Assembly: GCF_032930845.1 (NCBI RefSeq)
Contig: NZ_CP136758.1
Location: 1,937,001-2,001,000 of the forward strand
Direction: 5' to 3'
DNA from: Parvularcula sp. LCG005
GTDB taxonomy: Bacteria > Pseudomonadota > Alphaproteobacteria > Caulobacterales > Parvularculaceae
DNA length: 64,000 bases
The notes below the pieces were generated by a model that searched no databases, had not been told where the DNA came from, and was given only the letters and a program-made list of their open reading frames with translations. A program made the translations under genes and the position numbers. Below, piece after piece: positions 54,184 to 63,801 of the stretch. The stretch's first letter is position 1. Each line of letters begins with the position of its first letter.

Positions 54184-54611
54184 GCCTGCAGACCCGATAT
54201 GACAGCGACAATGTCTTCGCCAAGATTATTCGCGGTGAGATCCCGGCCGTCAAAATTCTCGAAGATGATGAAGTGCTGGTCCTCATGGACGCGTTTCCGC
54301 AGACAAAAGGCCACGCCCTCGTGATCTCCAGGACGGCGCACGCGGTCAATCTGCTCGACGTGCCGCCTGCCGCCCTGACCCGCATGATCCTGGCGGCCAA
54401 AGAGGTCGCCGACGCTATCGTCCGTGCCCTGAAACCTGATGGTTTCCGCATCGTGCAGTATAACGGCGCTCCCGCCGGGCAGAGCGTTTTCCACCTTCAC
54501 TTCCACATCATTCCGGTCTGGGAGGGCGAGGCCGTCGGCAGTCACGCACACAAGATGGCCGACCCCGCCGATCTGGAAGACACAGCAAAGGCTATCCGTG
54601 AACAGCTCTGA
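54180..54611 (+). CDS. HIT-family (HINT-type) nucleotide hydrolase
   Basis: 143 aa. The histidine triad HLHFH (residues 105-109) in QSVFHLHFHIIPVW, with the upstream FAKIIRGEIPA signature, identifies a branch-I HINT protein that hydrolyses AMP-lysine or adenylated substrates. It overlaps its neighbours on both sides, in a DUF2007-HIT-SDR operon. Confidence 0.95.
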   Translation: MSLQTRYDSDNVFAKIIRGEIPAVKILEDDEVLVLMDAFPQTKGHALVISRTAHAVNLLDVPPAALTRMILAAKEVADAIVRALKPDGFRIVQYNGAPAGQSVFHLHFHIIPVWEGEAVGSHAHKMADPADLEDTAKAIREQL

Positions 54612-55323
54612 TCAGAATATCGCCCTCGTCACCGGCGCATCACGCGGCATTGGCCGCGCGGCGGCCCTCGCCCTTGGTACGGCAGGTTATCATGTTATCG
54701 CCCTCGCCCGTACGGTTGGCGCTCTGGAGGAGCTTGATGACGAGATCGCCGCAGCCGGCGGCAGCGCGACGCTTATACCGGTCGACCTCGCCGAACAGGA
54801 AGCGCTGTCGCGCCTCCCCGCCGCCCTCGCCGATCGGTTTGGCCGTATTGACGCGCTGGTCGCCAATGCCGGTGTGCTGGGAGAGTTGACCCCGGTCAGT
54901 GATATCCCCGCGAAGGTCTGGCACAATGCCTTTGCGGTCAATGTGCATGCCAATCTTTCGCTGCTTGCCGGTCTTGATCCCCTGCTGCGAGCCAGCTCGC
55001 ACGCCCATATCGTCGGCATCACATCAGGCCGTGCACGGAAGTTCGTCCCCTTCTGGGCTCCCTATTCGGCGACAAAAGCGGCATTTGAGGCGCTCATGCT
55101 CACCTATGCGGCGGAGCAGGAAACCTTCACCATCCGGACAAACCTGATCGATCCTGGTCCGATCCGCACGGGGATGCGCGCCAAGGCCATGCCAGGGGAA
55201 GACCCTGAGACGCTGCCAACGCCCGAAGACCTTGCGCCATTGGTGGTGGAGCTTTGCCGCCCGGATGAGACGCGCAATGGAGAGATTATCTCGTTCAAGG
55301 AATGGCTGCAGGCAAACGCCTGA
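54598..55323 (+). CDS. Short-chain dehydrogenase/reductase
   Basis: 241 aa with GTG start inside the HIT gene (14-bp overlap). TGASRGIG binds NAD(P), NAGVLGEL stabilises the fold, and the triad is Ser (ITSG), Tyr and Lys in YSATKAA. Domain composition matches YciK-like oxidoreductases. The product is likely part of a coupled operon with HIT. Substrate unknown. Confidence 0.88.
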   Translation: MNSSDQNIALVTGASRGIGRAAALALGTAGYHVIALARTVGALEELDDEIAAAGGSATLIPVDLAEQEALSRLPAALADRFGRIDALVANAGVLGELTPVSDIPAKVWHNAFAVNVHANLSLLAGLDPLLRASSHAHIVGITSGRARKFVPFWAPYSATKAAFEALMLTYAAEQETFTIRTNLIDPGPIRTGMRAKAMPGEDPETLPTPEDLAPLVVELCRPDETRNGEIISFKEWLQANA

Positions 55324-55340
55324 CCGTCAAGGGGTCAGGC
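55318..55340. terminator. Stem-loop spanning the stops of the SDR and hemA genes
   Basis: GCCTGACC (55318-55325) and GGTCAGGC (55333-55340) form a perfect eight-pair stem with a seven-base loop, between convergent genes. No T-run follows, so termination is uncertain. Confidence 0.45.
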
Positions 55341-56558
55341 CGCAGCGCGTGCCAGTGAAAGCTCTGACCAGATGGTGTTGAGAGCACTGACCAGTGCCTC
55401 GACCTGTTCATCCGTATGCAGCGGTGATGGTGAGAACCGAAGGCGCTCAGTCCCTTTCGGCACGGTGGGGTAGTTGATTGGCTGCACGTAAATGCCGAAC
55501 CGATCAAGCAGGATATCCGACACCGCCTTGCACTGAACCGCATTGCCGACCCACAGGGGCACAATGTGACTGGGGCTATCCATGACGGGCAGACGGGCCG
55601 CCCGCAATTTGTCCTTTAGTTGCTGCGCTTGCGCCTGATGATGACGACGCAGGTCCTGCCCATCCCTCAGCGCACGGACAGAAGCAATAGCGCCGGCCAC
55701 CAGCACCGGTGACAGCGCCGTCGTGAATATGAAGCTTGACGCATAGGACCGAACCGCATCGACCATGGACGCATCACCCGTGATGTATCCACCCATGATG
55801 CCAAATGCCTTGCCCAGTGTGCCCTCGATGCAGTCGATCCGGTCCGACAGGCCAAGCTGCTGGGCAAGGCCACCGCCTTTTTCTCCGTACAGCCCTACGC
55901 CGTGCACTTCATCAAGATAGGTGAAGGCACCATGCTTTTCCGTCACATCGAGAATGTCGGCGATGGGCGCAAAATCGCCATCCATGGAATAGACGCTCTC
56001 AAAGGCGACGACCTTGGGCACATCAGCAGGCAGGGAGGAGAGAAGTTCATCAAGGTGAGCGGCGTCATTGTGGCGCCAGATCAGCTTTGGTCCGCGTCCG
56101 CCGCGAATGCCCTGTATCATCGAGGCGTGGTTCAGCTCATCGGAAAGGATCACGCAGCCCGGCAACAGACGCGAAAAACTCGACAGGGTCGCTTCGTTGG
56201 AAATATAGCCAGATGTAAACAGCAGTGCACTGTCTTTATCATGAAGGCTGGCCAGCTCCTTCTCCAGCGCCACGTGATATTTCGTGGTCCCGGCAATGTT
56301 CCGGGTGCCCCCGGCACCAGCACCGACATCATCGAGCGCGTTGTGCATGGCGGCCAGCACGTCTGGATCCTGCCCGAGCCCCAGATAATCATTGGAGCAC
56401 CAGACCACGACATCCTGTGCTGAACCGTCTTCCCTATATCGGGTCGCTATGGGAAAATTGCCGCGCTGGCGTTCAAGATTGGCGAACACGCGATATCGCC
56501 CCTCGGCCTTGATGGCAGAGAGGGAGTGATCAAACGCGGCTTTGTAATCGAATCCCAT
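55335..56558 (-). CDS. hemA: 5-aminolevulinate synthase
   Basis: 407 aa PLP alpha-oxoamine synthase making 5-aminolevulinate from glycine and succinyl-CoA, the alphaproteobacterial (C4) route. [40 protein letters not shown], and Schiff-base Lys in [13 protein letters not shown]. The long alphaproteobacterial version is matched. Regulator ldtR lies 94 bp upstream on the same strand; hemB follows divergently. Confidence 0.97.
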   Translation of the reverse strand: MGFDYKAAFDHSLSAIKAEGRYRVFANLERQRGNFPIATRYREDGSAQDVVVWCSNDYLGLGQDPDVLAAMHNALDDVGAGAGGTRNIAGTTKYHVALEKELASLHDKDSALLFTSGYISNEATLSSFSRLLPGCVILSDELNHASMIQGIRGGRGPKLIWRHNDAAHLDELLSSLPADVPKVVAFESVYSMDGDFAPIADILDVTEKHGAFTYLDEVHGVGLYGEKGGGLAQQLGLSDRIDCIEGTLGKAFGIMGGYITGDASMVDAVRSYASSFIFTTALSPVLVAGAIASVRALRDGQDLRRHHQAQAQQLKDKLRAARLPVMDSPSHIVPLWVGNAVQCKAVSDILLDRFGIYVQPINYPTVPKGTERLRFSPSPLHTDEQVEALVSALNTIWSELSLARAAA

Positions 56559-56652
56559 GTCGGGGTCCGGATATCATAGGCATCAGACGCGGCCTATACA
56601 CAACCGTGCAGCCATCGCCTTAATTTCGTCGGGACAATCCCGACATCCGTGA

Positions 56653-57165
56653 TCAGAGCTGGAAGCGGATTTGATCGGCCCAGAACCGTTCCATGCGCTC
56701 AAGCGTCAGGTTGGTTGTCTTGACCATTGGCACCGCAACGTCGCCGACCTTTTCCACAGAGCCAAGATGCCGCTGGAACAGGGCGGAGAGCTGCTCACGC
56801 ACATCTAGGCCTTCATCCGTCAGGGAGACGCGCACCGAACGCCGATCGGCATTGGAGCGCTTGTGGGAAATATAGCCTGCCTCAACCAGCTTTTTCAGGT
56901 TGTAGGAGACATTGGACCCCAGATAATGCCCGCGTGTGCGTAGCTCACCGGCTGTCAGCTCGGCATCGCCAATATTGTAGAGCAGCAATGCCTGCACGGC
57001 ATTGATGTCTTTCTGCCCCATACGATCGAGCTCATCCTTGATCACATCGAGCAATTGCCTATGCAGGCGCTCAATCAATGTAAGGAGCTTCAAATAGGAG
57101 CCCTCAAGCTCCGTTGATGGCTCTGCATCGTCTGCTACTGACGTTACCGAAAGATTTGACCGCAT
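56653..57165 (-). CDS. ldtR: MarR-family winged-helix regulator, LdtR-like
   Basis: 170 aa. Winged-helix region: DINAVQALLLYNIGDAELTAGELRTRGHYLGSNVSYNLKKLVEAGYISHKRSNADRRSVRVSLTDEG. The phrase RGHYLGSNVSYNLKKLV is typical of LdtR, a regulator of L,D-transpeptidase and osmotic tolerance in Rhizobiales. Position beside hemA/hemB is conserved in alphaproteobacteria. Two ACGACAA half-sites lie in the divergent region. Start at 57165 (ATG); a GTG precedes by one codon. Confidence 0.88.
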   Translation of the reverse strand: MRSNLSVTSVADDAEPSTELEGSYLKLLTLIERLHRQLLDVIKDELDRMGQKDINAVQALLLYNIGDAELTAGELRTRGHYLGSNVSYNLKKLVEAGYISHKRSNADRRSVRVSLTDEGLDVREQLSALFQRHLGSVEKVGDVAVPMVKTTNLTLERMERFWADQIRFQL

Positions 57166-57198
57166 CACCTACACACCTGTCGAAATACCTCTTCAATG

Positions 57199-57263
57199 AC
57201 GACAATATCCCAACACCCCTAAACGTCGGTAAATGTTGAGATAAATATTGTTCGTTTTGTCGT
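57199..57263. repeat. Spaced inverted ACGACAA half-sites in the ldtR-hemB promoter region
   Basis: ACGACAA (57199-57205) and TTGTCGT (57257-57263) form an inverted pair 51 bases apart, in a markedly AT-rich divergent promoter. They could be looped operator half-sites for LdtR or another regulator. Confidence 0.35.
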
Positions 57264-57287
57264 TAACCTAGTGAAATACTGAGCCCC

Positions 57288-58298
57288 ATGACCGATCGCG
57301 ATTTTTCTGGACGATTTCCAACGACCCGGCTGCGCCGTACCCGTCAGGCCCAATGGATCCGTCAGCTCGTGGCCGAGAGCCATATTAACCCCCAGGATCT
57401 TGTTCAGGCCGTGATCCTGCGTGAAGACGACGCACCCTCAGGTCCGATCACGGCGATGGACGGCATCCTTCGCAGCAGCGTTGATGAAGCGGTGGAGATG
57501 GCCAAGCGTGCCGCGGCGGTCGGTGTGCCCGCGCTGGCGCTATTTCCCTATACCAGTGTTGAAGATCGCGACGCGACAGGCTCTGGCGCCCTGTCGAGTG
57601 ACAATCTCATGGCGCGGGCGGCCCGGGCCATCAAGAAAGCGGTTCCTGAGATCGGCCTGATCGGCGATGTGGCGCTCGACCCCTATACCGATCACGGCCA
57701 TGACGGTCTGCTGCGCGATGGCGTGATCCTGAATGATGAAACCGTCGCCCTTCTCTGCCAGCAGGCCGTGGTGCTGGCGGAGGCCGGTTTCGACGTGGTC
57801 GCGCCATCAGACATGATGGATGGGCGCATCGGGGCGATCCGTATGGCGCTGGACAAGGCGGGCTATCAGGACCGGCTGATCCTGTCCTACGCGGTCAAAT
57901 ATGCCTCGCGATTTTACGGACCCTATCGCGATGCCATCGGGTCTCGCGGCGTCCTGCAGGGGGACAAGCGGACCTATCAGATGGACCCGCGCAATTCCGC
58001 CGAAGGCCTGCGTGAGGCCGCGATGGATGTACAGGAAGGGGCCGACATGCTCATGGTCAAACCCGGCCTTCCCTATCTCGACCTGGTTCGCCGCGTCAAA
58101 GATGCGTTCGCCGTTCCGGTCGCTGCGTTTCAGGTCTCAGGCGAATACGCCATGCTGCGCTGTGCGGCAGAGGCCGGCGCGTTTGATTTTGAGGCTGCCG
58201 CACTGGAGGCGCTGCACTGCTTCCGGCGGGCCGGTGCCGACATGATCATCAGCTATTACGCGATCGACGCCGCGGGCTGGATCGCCCGCGATCTCTGA
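57288..58298 (+). CDS. hemB: Delta-aminolevulinate dehydratase (Mg type)
   Basis: 336 aa TIM-barrel porphobilinogen synthase. Two active-site Lys: SYAVKYASRFYGP and MVKPGLPYLD. The zinc-binding triple Cys site is replaced by Asp in LDPYTDHGHDG, the mark of magnesium-dependent enzymes. N-terminal RFPTTRLRRTR is the usual arm. Divergent from ldtR-hemA, so early haem genes cluster. Confidence 0.97.
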   Translation: MTDRDFSGRFPTTRLRRTRQAQWIRQLVAESHINPQDLVQAVILREDDAPSGPITAMDGILRSSVDEAVEMAKRAAAVGVPALALFPYTSVEDRDATGSGALSSDNLMARAARAIKKAVPEIGLIGDVALDPYTDHGHDGLLRDGVILNDETVALLCQQAVVLAEAGFDVVAPSDMMDGRIGAIRMALDKAGYQDRLILSYAVKYASRFYGPYRDAIGSRGVLQGDKRTYQMDPRNSAEGLREAAMDVQEGADMLMVKPGLPYLDLVRRVKDAFAVPVAAFQVSGEYAMLRCAAEAGAFDFEAAALEALHCFRRAGADMIISYYAIDAAGWIARDL

Positions 58299-58787
58299 TC
58301 AGTTGCTGCCGATTGGCCGTCCCTGCAGATACTGGCGTCCTGAATAGATCAGCGGTTCGTCGTCCGAATAGTCGTGATGGACGACCTCGCCGATCAGGAT
58401 CACGTGATCCCCGGCATCCTTCCGATCCCAGATCCGACAGTCGAAACCGGCAAGCCGGTCCTTCAGCAGCGGTGCCCCCGTTGCAAAACTCTCGGTCTCA
58501 TCGGGCAGGAAGTTGTGGCGTCCCGGTGTCGCAAACCGTATAGAGAGCGGCTGCTGAGCGGCGTTCAGAATACTGACCGCATAATTATCAGCGCTCATGA
58601 AGTGGCCGAAAACACTGGATCGCCGATCGAGGCACCACAGAACCAGCGTCGGCTCCAGGGACACGGAAGTGAAACTGTTTACGGTTATACCCAGTGGCTC
58701 ATGGCCATCGGGAAGGCACGACACGACGGTGACACCTGTTGTGTAGCGGGAAAAGGCGTTTTTATGGCCGCGATATGGATCAGACAT
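58299..58787 (-). CDS. Flavin reductase-like (FMN-binding split barrel)
   Basis: 162 aa. Motif TTGVTVVS..., LGITVNSFTSVSLEPTLVLWCLDRRSS, and GDHVILIGEVVHH typify the flavin reductase domain that supplies FMNH2 to monooxygenases. No monooxygenase is next to it. Convergent with hemB, stops adjacent. Confidence 0.9.
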   Translation of the reverse strand: MSDPYRGHKNAFSRYTTGVTVVSCLPDGHEPLGITVNSFTSVSLEPTLVLWCLDRRSSVFGHFMSADNYAVSILNAAQQPLSIRFATPGRHNFLPDETESFATGAPLLKDRLAGFDCRIWDRKDAGDHVILIGEVVHHDYSDDEPLIYSGRQYLQGRPIGSN

Positions 58788-58903
58788 CAGAAGGCGTTAG
58801 ACCAGGTTGGCGTCACTCACAATTCACCACAAGCGACATCGTTAGCGTCACCGGACGTTTTGTCCCTTCCCCTTTTGTATAAATCATAACAGCCTGAGAC
58901 CCG

Positions 58904-60745
58904 ATGGAAGACATTGCTGTCACATGGCAGATGTGGGTGACCCTTGGCGCGATTGCCGTCGCCATTGTCGCCTATTCTCTTGACCGATTTTCGCTGGAGC
59001 TGGTCAGCGCGCTGACGCTCGCCTTCTTTCTTGTCTTTTTCCATTTTTTCCCGATCACCGAACAGGTGAACGGACACGAGCTCGACGAGGCGGAACTGCT
59101 CTCCGGCTTTGCCAGTCCGGCCCTGTTCGCCATTCTCGGGCTGCTGATTGTCGGTCAGGGCATGTATCAGTCCGGCGCGCTCGACTGGCCGACCCGTATG
59201 CTGATCGGTGCCCATGCCCGATTCAGGCAGTACGCGGTGATCGGCATTTTTATCTTCGTCATGCTGGTAAGTGCGTTTCTGAACAATACGCCGGTCGTGG
59301 TGATGTTCATTCCGATCATGGCGGCCGTCGGCGCGCAGGGCGGCATCGCCCCCTCCAGGCTGATGATGCCACTGTCTTTCATGTCGATTTTGGGCGGCAT
59401 GACCACCACCATCGGTTCCTCCACCAACCTTCTGGCGGTGGAGGCCTATTATAATTCCACCGGCATTCAGCTGGGCTTTTTCTCACTCATGCCGATGGGC
59501 CTCATCCTGGCGGCATCGGGGAGTATCTACCTTGCCATTGCGACCAAGTACTTCCTGCCTGACCGGTTCGGGGAGAGCCTCAGCGCCCCCGACGGCCGGC
59601 AATTCCTCGCCCAACTCACCCTTGATCGCGGCAACCCGCTGATTGGCGAGAAGTCCGTCGCGGGGCTGTTCCCGACCCTGAAGAACGTCACCGTCCGGCT
59701 CATCCAGCGCAAGGAAGAGATCCTCCTGCCGCCCTTCGACGATGTGACGATGCGCCTGCATGACCGGGTGGTCATTGCGGCCACGCGCGATTCCCTGACC
59801 CGCCTTCTGAAGACGAAAAGCCAATTGCTGGCCGGTTTCATGGGAGAGGTCGAGACGCCCGAAGGCGAAGGCGGCGAGCTGTCCATGGTGGAGGCCATTG
59901 TCGCGCCGGGCTCCCGCATTATCGGCCGGTCGATCAGTCAGATCCGTTTCCGGTTTCAGACCAATTGCGTGATTGTCGGTATTCAGCGGCGCAGCCGCAT
60001 GATCCGCTCGGAGCTGAATTCGATTCGTCTTGAAGCGGGTGACGTGCTTCTCATCCTTGGCGATCGTACGGATATTCGGCGTCTGCGCGGTGACCGTGAC
60101 ATCCTGATGCTCGAGCAGTCGATGACGCAGGTCCCTGATCCGGATCACGCGCGCAACGCCGGGTTGATCTTCCTGTCGATCGTGTTCCTGGCAGCATTCA
60201 GCATTGTGCCGATCGCCATCGCCGCTGTTGTCGGCGCCGCGGCTATGGTCGCCACGGGCTGCCTGAACGTTCGGCAAGCCGCACGCGCAATCGATCGGCG
60301 GGTCTATCTTCTGATCGGCGTTGCGCTCGCCATGGGCGCTGCGATGGAAGGAACCGGGGGCGCCGCCTATCTGGGTACCCTGCTGACCCCGCTCGCCAAT
60401 GGTCCGGGCGGCAATGTCGTCCTCCTGTCGGCCTTCTTCCTGCTGACCGCCTGCCTGACCAACGTTCTGTCAAACAATGCCACGGCGGTTCTGTTCACGC
60501 CGATTGCGGTCAGTGCCGGCACCGCAGCCGGCATGGACCCAGCCGTGCTTGTCCTGACCGTGATCTATGCGGCCAACTGTTCGTTCGCGACACCTGTCGC
60601 CTACCAAACAAATTTGCTGGTCATGGCTCCCGGGCATTATCGCTTCCGAGATTTTATCACTTTTGGTGTACCACTGATCGTCGTCCTGTGGATCGTCTAC
60701 ACCATCGTCGCGCCGATCTATTTTGGCGCGCAGGGAATGCTCTAG
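58904..60745 (+). CDS. SLC13-family permease with TrkA-C domains
   Basis: 613 aa. N-terminal helices (about 7-195) and C-terminal helices (about 415-610) surround two TrkA-C ligand-binding lobes (about 215-300 and 310-400, with GSRIIGRSISQIRFRFQTN). The pore hairpin motifs NNTPVVVMF (about 126) and SNNATAVLF (about 524) mark the SLC13/DASS fold. It may move dicarboxylate, sulfate or another anion; the substrate is not decidable. Divergent from the flavin reductase. Confidence 0.9.
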   Translation: MEDIAVTWQMWVTLGAIAVAIVAYSLDRFSLELVSALTLAFFLVFFHFFPITEQVNGHELDEAELLSGFASPALFAILGLLIVGQGMYQSGALDWPTRMLIGAHARFRQYAVIGIFIFVMLVSAFLNNTPVVVMFIPIMAAVGAQGGIAPSRLMMPLSFMSILGGMTTTIGSSTNLLAVEAYYNSTGIQLGFFSLMPMGLILAASGSIYLAIATKYFLPDRFGESLSAPDGRQFLAQLTLDRGNPLIGEKSVAGLFPTLKNVTVRLIQRKEEILLPPFDDVTMRLHDRVVIAATRDSLTRLLKTKSQLLAGFMGEVETPEGEGGELSMVEAIVAPGSRIIGRSISQIRFRFQTNCVIVGIQRRSRMIRSELNSIRLEAGDVLLILGDRTDIRRLRGDRDILMLEQSMTQVPDPDHARNAGLIFLSIVFLAAFSIVPIAIAAVVGAAAMVATGCLNVRQAARAIDRRVYLLIGVALAMGAAMEGTGGAAYLGTLLTPLANGPGGNVVLLSAFFLLTACLTNVLSNNATAVLFTPIAVSAGTAAGMDPAVLVLTVIYAANCSFATPVAYQTNLLVMAPGHYRFRDFITFGVPLIVVLWIVYTIVAPIYFGAQGML

Positions 60746-60795
60746 CACCCCTCTTTGGTATATGCGTTTGAGTATGAGTGAGTATAAAAGACCGA

Positions 60796-61527
60796 ATGAC
60801 TAAACCGTTTCCGTCATCCAGCAGCGAATTCTTCCTGACCGCTCCCAGTCCGTGCCCCTATCTGCCCGGCCGTGAGGAGCGCAAGATTTTCACATTTCTG
60901 GGCGGTGAAGGCGCGGCAGATCTGAATGCCATTCTGAGCCAGCGCGGTTTTCGTCGGTCACAAAACATCGCCTATCTGCCAGCCTGTGACCGTTGTCAGG
61001 CCTGTCGGCCGGTTCGGGTCCGGGTTGATGATTTTGATGAGAAGAAATGGCGCCGTCCCCTTCGCCGCAACGCTGACCTGACGCGCACGCCGCGCCCACC
61101 GCGCACCACGTCTGAGCAGTTCTCCGTCCTGCGTGCTTATCTCGATACACGCCACGGCGATGGCGGGATGGCGGACATGACCGTGCTCGACTACTCCGCG
61201 ATGGTCGAACAGACGCCCGTCGACACGCTTATTCTTGAATACCGTGATGATGACGGGCGCCTCGTCGCCGGCGCGTTGACGGACCGTCTGCGGGACGGCC
61301 TGTCCATGGTCTACAGCTTCTTCGACCCCGATGATGAGGGCCGTTCTGTCGGCTCCTATATGATCCTTGATCACATTCTTTATGCGCGAGAGCTGGGACT
61401 GCCTTACGTCTACCTCGGCTACTGGGTGAAAGGCTCACGCAAGATGGATTACAAGCGGCGGTTCGGCCCCCTCGAACATCTCACAAGTGAAGGCTGGCAA
61501 CTGCTTCCAGCCCAGGCTGCGCGTTAA
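60796..61527 (+). CDS. bpt: Aspartate/glutamate leucyltransferase (bacterial N-end rule)
   Basis: 243 aa. Bpt adds Leu from tRNA to N-terminal Asp or Glu of proteins, marking them for ClpS/ClpAP. Motifs: [71 protein letters not shown]. Start at 60796 is standard; a GTG at 60778 is possible. Located near clpX/clpP but not operonic with them. Confidence 0.94.
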   Translation: MTKPFPSSSSEFFLTAPSPCPYLPGREERKIFTFLGGEGAADLNAILSQRGFRRSQNIAYLPACDRCQACRPVRVRVDDFDEKKWRRPLRRNADLTRTPRPPRTTSEQFSVLRAYLDTRHGDGGMADMTVLDYSAMVEQTPVDTLILEYRDDDGRLVAGALTDRLRDGLSMVYSFFDPDDEGRSVGSYMILDHILYARELGLPYVYLGYWVKGSRKMDYKRRFGPLEHLTSEGWQLLPAQAAR

Positions 61528-61705
61528 GCTCTCTTGTGAACACGGACTTGCTTCATGTCGTAAAAACTGAAGAAAGCGGTTTTTTGAATGTGGAAATAGT
61601 TTGACCCCTCGCCTCGTCTTCGCAGCTGAGGAACGAGATGTTCAAATCAGTAATTTCCATCGCGGACTGAAGAAGAAAAGCTACGCGTACCGGTTCGGGA
61701 ATCAA

Positions 61706-61730
61706 AAAGGCGCCCTTCGTGGGCGCCTTT
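61706..61730. terminator. Bidirectional intrinsic terminator
   Basis: AAAGGCGCCC (61706-61715) pairs with GGGCGCCTTT (61721-61730) around TTCGT. A-run before, T-rich after. Ends both bpt (plus) and the small-membrane operon (minus). Confidence 0.88.
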
Positions 61731-61747
61731 TATTTAGGGTCAGGGAC

Positions 61748-61981
61748 CTACCGAGTATCGGGTCGCGGCGTGCTCACCGGTTCTCGCCGCACCTTATGGC
61801 TGAGCCAGATGGCACCGATCCCGACTAGGAGGATCGTTCCTACGACCACGACTTCGCGGGGCAGACCCGAGATGGTGGCGAGAATGACAAGCGCCGTCAG
61901 GAGGATGAGCCAGCGGATGAGCCGGTAATTGGCAAAAATGGCTCTTAGACTGCGGGGGTTGTTTTGATCCGGAAGCGTCAT
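61748..61981 (-). CDS. Small two-helix membrane protein
   Basis: 77 aa. Two hydrophobic spans: LIRWLILLTALVILATISG and VVVVGTILLVGIGAIWLS, with a basic C-terminus. No family known. Its ATG overlaps the upstream gene's TAA (TAATG), so the two are translationally coupled. Confidence 0.78.
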   Translation of the reverse strand: MTLPDQNNPRSLRAIFANYRLIRWLILLTALVILATISGLPREVVVVGTILLVGIGAIWLSHKVRREPVSTPRPDTR

Positions 61982-62166
61982 TACGAATCGATCCGAACAC
62001 TGGATGCGCGCTTGGTCTTTACCGCAGCGCTCATAATACCAAGACCGCCCACGATCAGAACGCCGATTGCGATGAAGAGCGGCGGTGCCCCCAATGTAAA
62101 GGCGAGCCAGACCAGCCCGACCATCAGCACCACAAACCCCAGGCCGTACATTTTTGCTCGTTCCAT
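61981..62166 (-). CDS. Small two-helix membrane protein, first gene of an EcfG-type operon
   Basis: 61 aa. Two spans: LGFVVLMVGLVWLAFTLGA and PLFIAIGVLIVGGLGIM. Perfect ribosome site AAAGGAG, 7 nt before ATG. No family known. An EcfG-type promoter ends about 23 bp upstream. Small membrane proteins of this size are common in alphaproteobacterial stress regulons. Confidence 0.8.
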   Translation of the reverse strand: MERAKMYGLGFVVLMVGLVWLAFTLGAPPLFIAIGVLIVGGLGIMSAAVKTKRASSVRIDS

Positions 62167-62188
62167 GACGTATCTCCTTTGGTGAAGA

Positions 62189-62214
62189 AACGCGGAGTGG
62201 AGACGCCGGGTTCC
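62189..62214 (-). promoter_or_regulatory. EcfG-type promoter for the small-membrane operon
   Basis: On the minus strand GGAAC (62214-62210), 17 bases, CGTT (62192-62189). Exact EcfG consensus. The transcript would begin near 62180, placing the strong ribosome site at its 5' end. Confidence 0.65.
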
Positions 62215-62240
62215 CTCCACCGACAAGGTGTGTGAACGAC

Positions 62241-62270
62241 AAAAAAAGCCCCGATCAACGATCGGGGCTT
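62241..62270 (-). terminator. Intrinsic terminator of clpX
   Basis: AAGCCCCGAT (62246-62255) and ATCGGGGCTT (62261-62270) form a ten-pair stem with loop CAACG; a seven-T run follows on the minus strand. Confidence 0.92.
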
Positions 62271-62294
62271 CATGTCTGATTTGAAAGGGCTCAA

Positions 62295-63611
62295 TCAGGC
62301 CGTTGATTTCTCGGCCGTTTTCTTTCCGCCTTCGGAGTACACATACATTGGTGTGCCGCGTCCATTAACGACGTCGTCATTGACCACGACCTCTTCAACA
62401 CCCTTGAGGGTTGGCAGGTCGAACATGGTATCCAGCAGGATGCCTTCCATGATGGAACGAAGACCACGGGCACCGGTCTTGCGCTTGATGGCGCGCTTGG
62501 CGACCGCGTTCAGCGCATCTTCGGTGAAGGTCAGCTTGGTATCTTCCATCTCAAAGAGTCGCTGATACTGTTTGACCAACGCGTTCTTCGGCGATGTCAG
62601 GATCTGAACCAGGGCATCCTCGTCCAGATCTTCCAGCGTCGCGATAACCGGCAAACGACCGATAAATTCAGGGATCAGACCGAATTTCAGCAGATCTTCC
62701 GGCTCGACCTCGCGAAGGATGTCGCCAACGCGGCGGTCATCAAGCTCTTTCACCTCGGCATTGAAACCGATCGAAGCGCCCTCACCGCGATTGGCAATGA
62801 CCTTGTCGAGACCCGCAAAGGCGCCGCCGACAATGAACAGAATGTTCGTCGTGTCGACCTGCAGGAATTCCTGCTGCGGATGTTTCCGGCCACCTTGTGG
62901 CGGCACGGATGCAACGGTGCCTTCCATGATTTTCAGCAGTGCCTGCTGAACACCCTCGCCCGACACATCGCGCGTAATGGACGGGTTGTCCGACTTACGG
63001 CTGATCTTGTCGATTTCGTCGATATAGACGATGCCGCGCTGGGCGCGTTCAACGTTGTAATCGGCCGACTGCAACAGCTTCAGGACAATGTTTTCAACGT
63101 CCTCGCCCACATAACCGGCTTCGGTCAGGGTCGTGGCGTCGGCCATCGTAAAGGGCACATCGAGAATGCGCGCGAGCGTCTGGGCGAGCAACGTCTTGCC
63201 GGAACCCGTTGGGCCCACCAGCAGAATGTTGGACTTCGCCAATTCGACGTCAGAATTCTTCTGGGCGTGATTCAGGCGCTTGAAGTGGTTGTGCACGGCG
63301 ACGGCAAGCACGCGCTTGGCGTAGGACTGGCCGATGACATAATCATCCAGCACTTGGTGAATGTGCTGCGGCGACGGCACACCGTCCCCTGACTTCACAA
63401 GGCTCGATTTGGACTCTTCACGGATGATATCCATGCAGAGTTCGACACACTCATCACAAATGAAAACTGTCGGTCCGGCGATCAGCTTGCGCACTTCGTG
63501 CTGCGACTTGCCGCAGAACGAACAGTACAGCGTGTTCTTTCCATCGCCACCGGAACCACCGGTACTGCCGGTTGGTCCGCCTGATCCACCTTGATTGCCA
63601 ACTTTACTCAT
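62295..63611 (-). CDS. clpX: ATP-dependent Clp protease ATPase subunit
   Basis: 438 aa AAA+ unfoldase for ClpP. Zinc-binding [33 protein letters not shown]. Walker [13 protein letters not shown]; Walker B: IVYIDEID; ClpP-binding IGF-loop nearby; sensor 2 GARGLRS. A Gly/Ser-rich stretch precedes the zinc domain (residues 7-24), longer than usual. GGGAG is 7 nt before the ATG. It lies 190 bp behind clpP. Confidence 0.97.
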   Translation of the reverse strand: MSKVGNQGGSGGPTGSTGGSGGDGKNTLYCSFCGKSQHEVRKLIAGPTVFICDECVELCMDIIREESKSSLVKSGDGVPSPQHIHQVLDDYVIGQSYAKRVLAVAVHNHFKRLNHAQKNSDVELAKSNILLVGPTGSGKTLLAQTLARILDVPFTMADATTLTEAGYVGEDVENIVLKLLQSADYNVERAQRGIVYIDEIDKISRKSDNPSITRDVSGEGVQQALLKIMEGTVASVPPQGGRKHPQQEFLQVDTTNILFIVGGAFAGLDKVIANRGEGASIGFNAEVKELDDRRVGDILREVEPEDLLKFGLIPEFIGRLPVIATLEDLDEDALVQILTSPKNALVKQYQRLFEMEDTKLTFTEDALNAVAKRAIKRKTGARGLRSIMEGILLDTMFDLPTLKGVEEVVVNDDVVNGRGTPMYVYSEGGKKTAEKSTA

Positions 63612-63762
63612 GGGGAGCTCCCTGGCCCTGGAACGCCGAGCCCGCCACGGCGACCGTCACAAAACTATTCATATCAACCTGACTGTGCATGATCCGGGCC
63701 GGTCACGCAATCTAACGCCGTGTAACCCTACCCGCCTTTTCGTTTATATAGGGTTTTTTACG

Positions 63763-63793
63763 GACGGCGCAGGGTGAATGCCCTGTCGCCGTC
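63763..63793. other. Strong hairpin in the clpP-clpX interval
   Basis: GACGGCGCAGGG (63763-63774) pairs with CCCTGTCGCCGTC (63781-63793) with one bulged base and a six-base loop. On the minus strand no T-run follows, so it may be an attenuator or RNA-processing structure. Confidence 0.5.
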
Positions 63794-63801
63794 TACAACC
63801 C

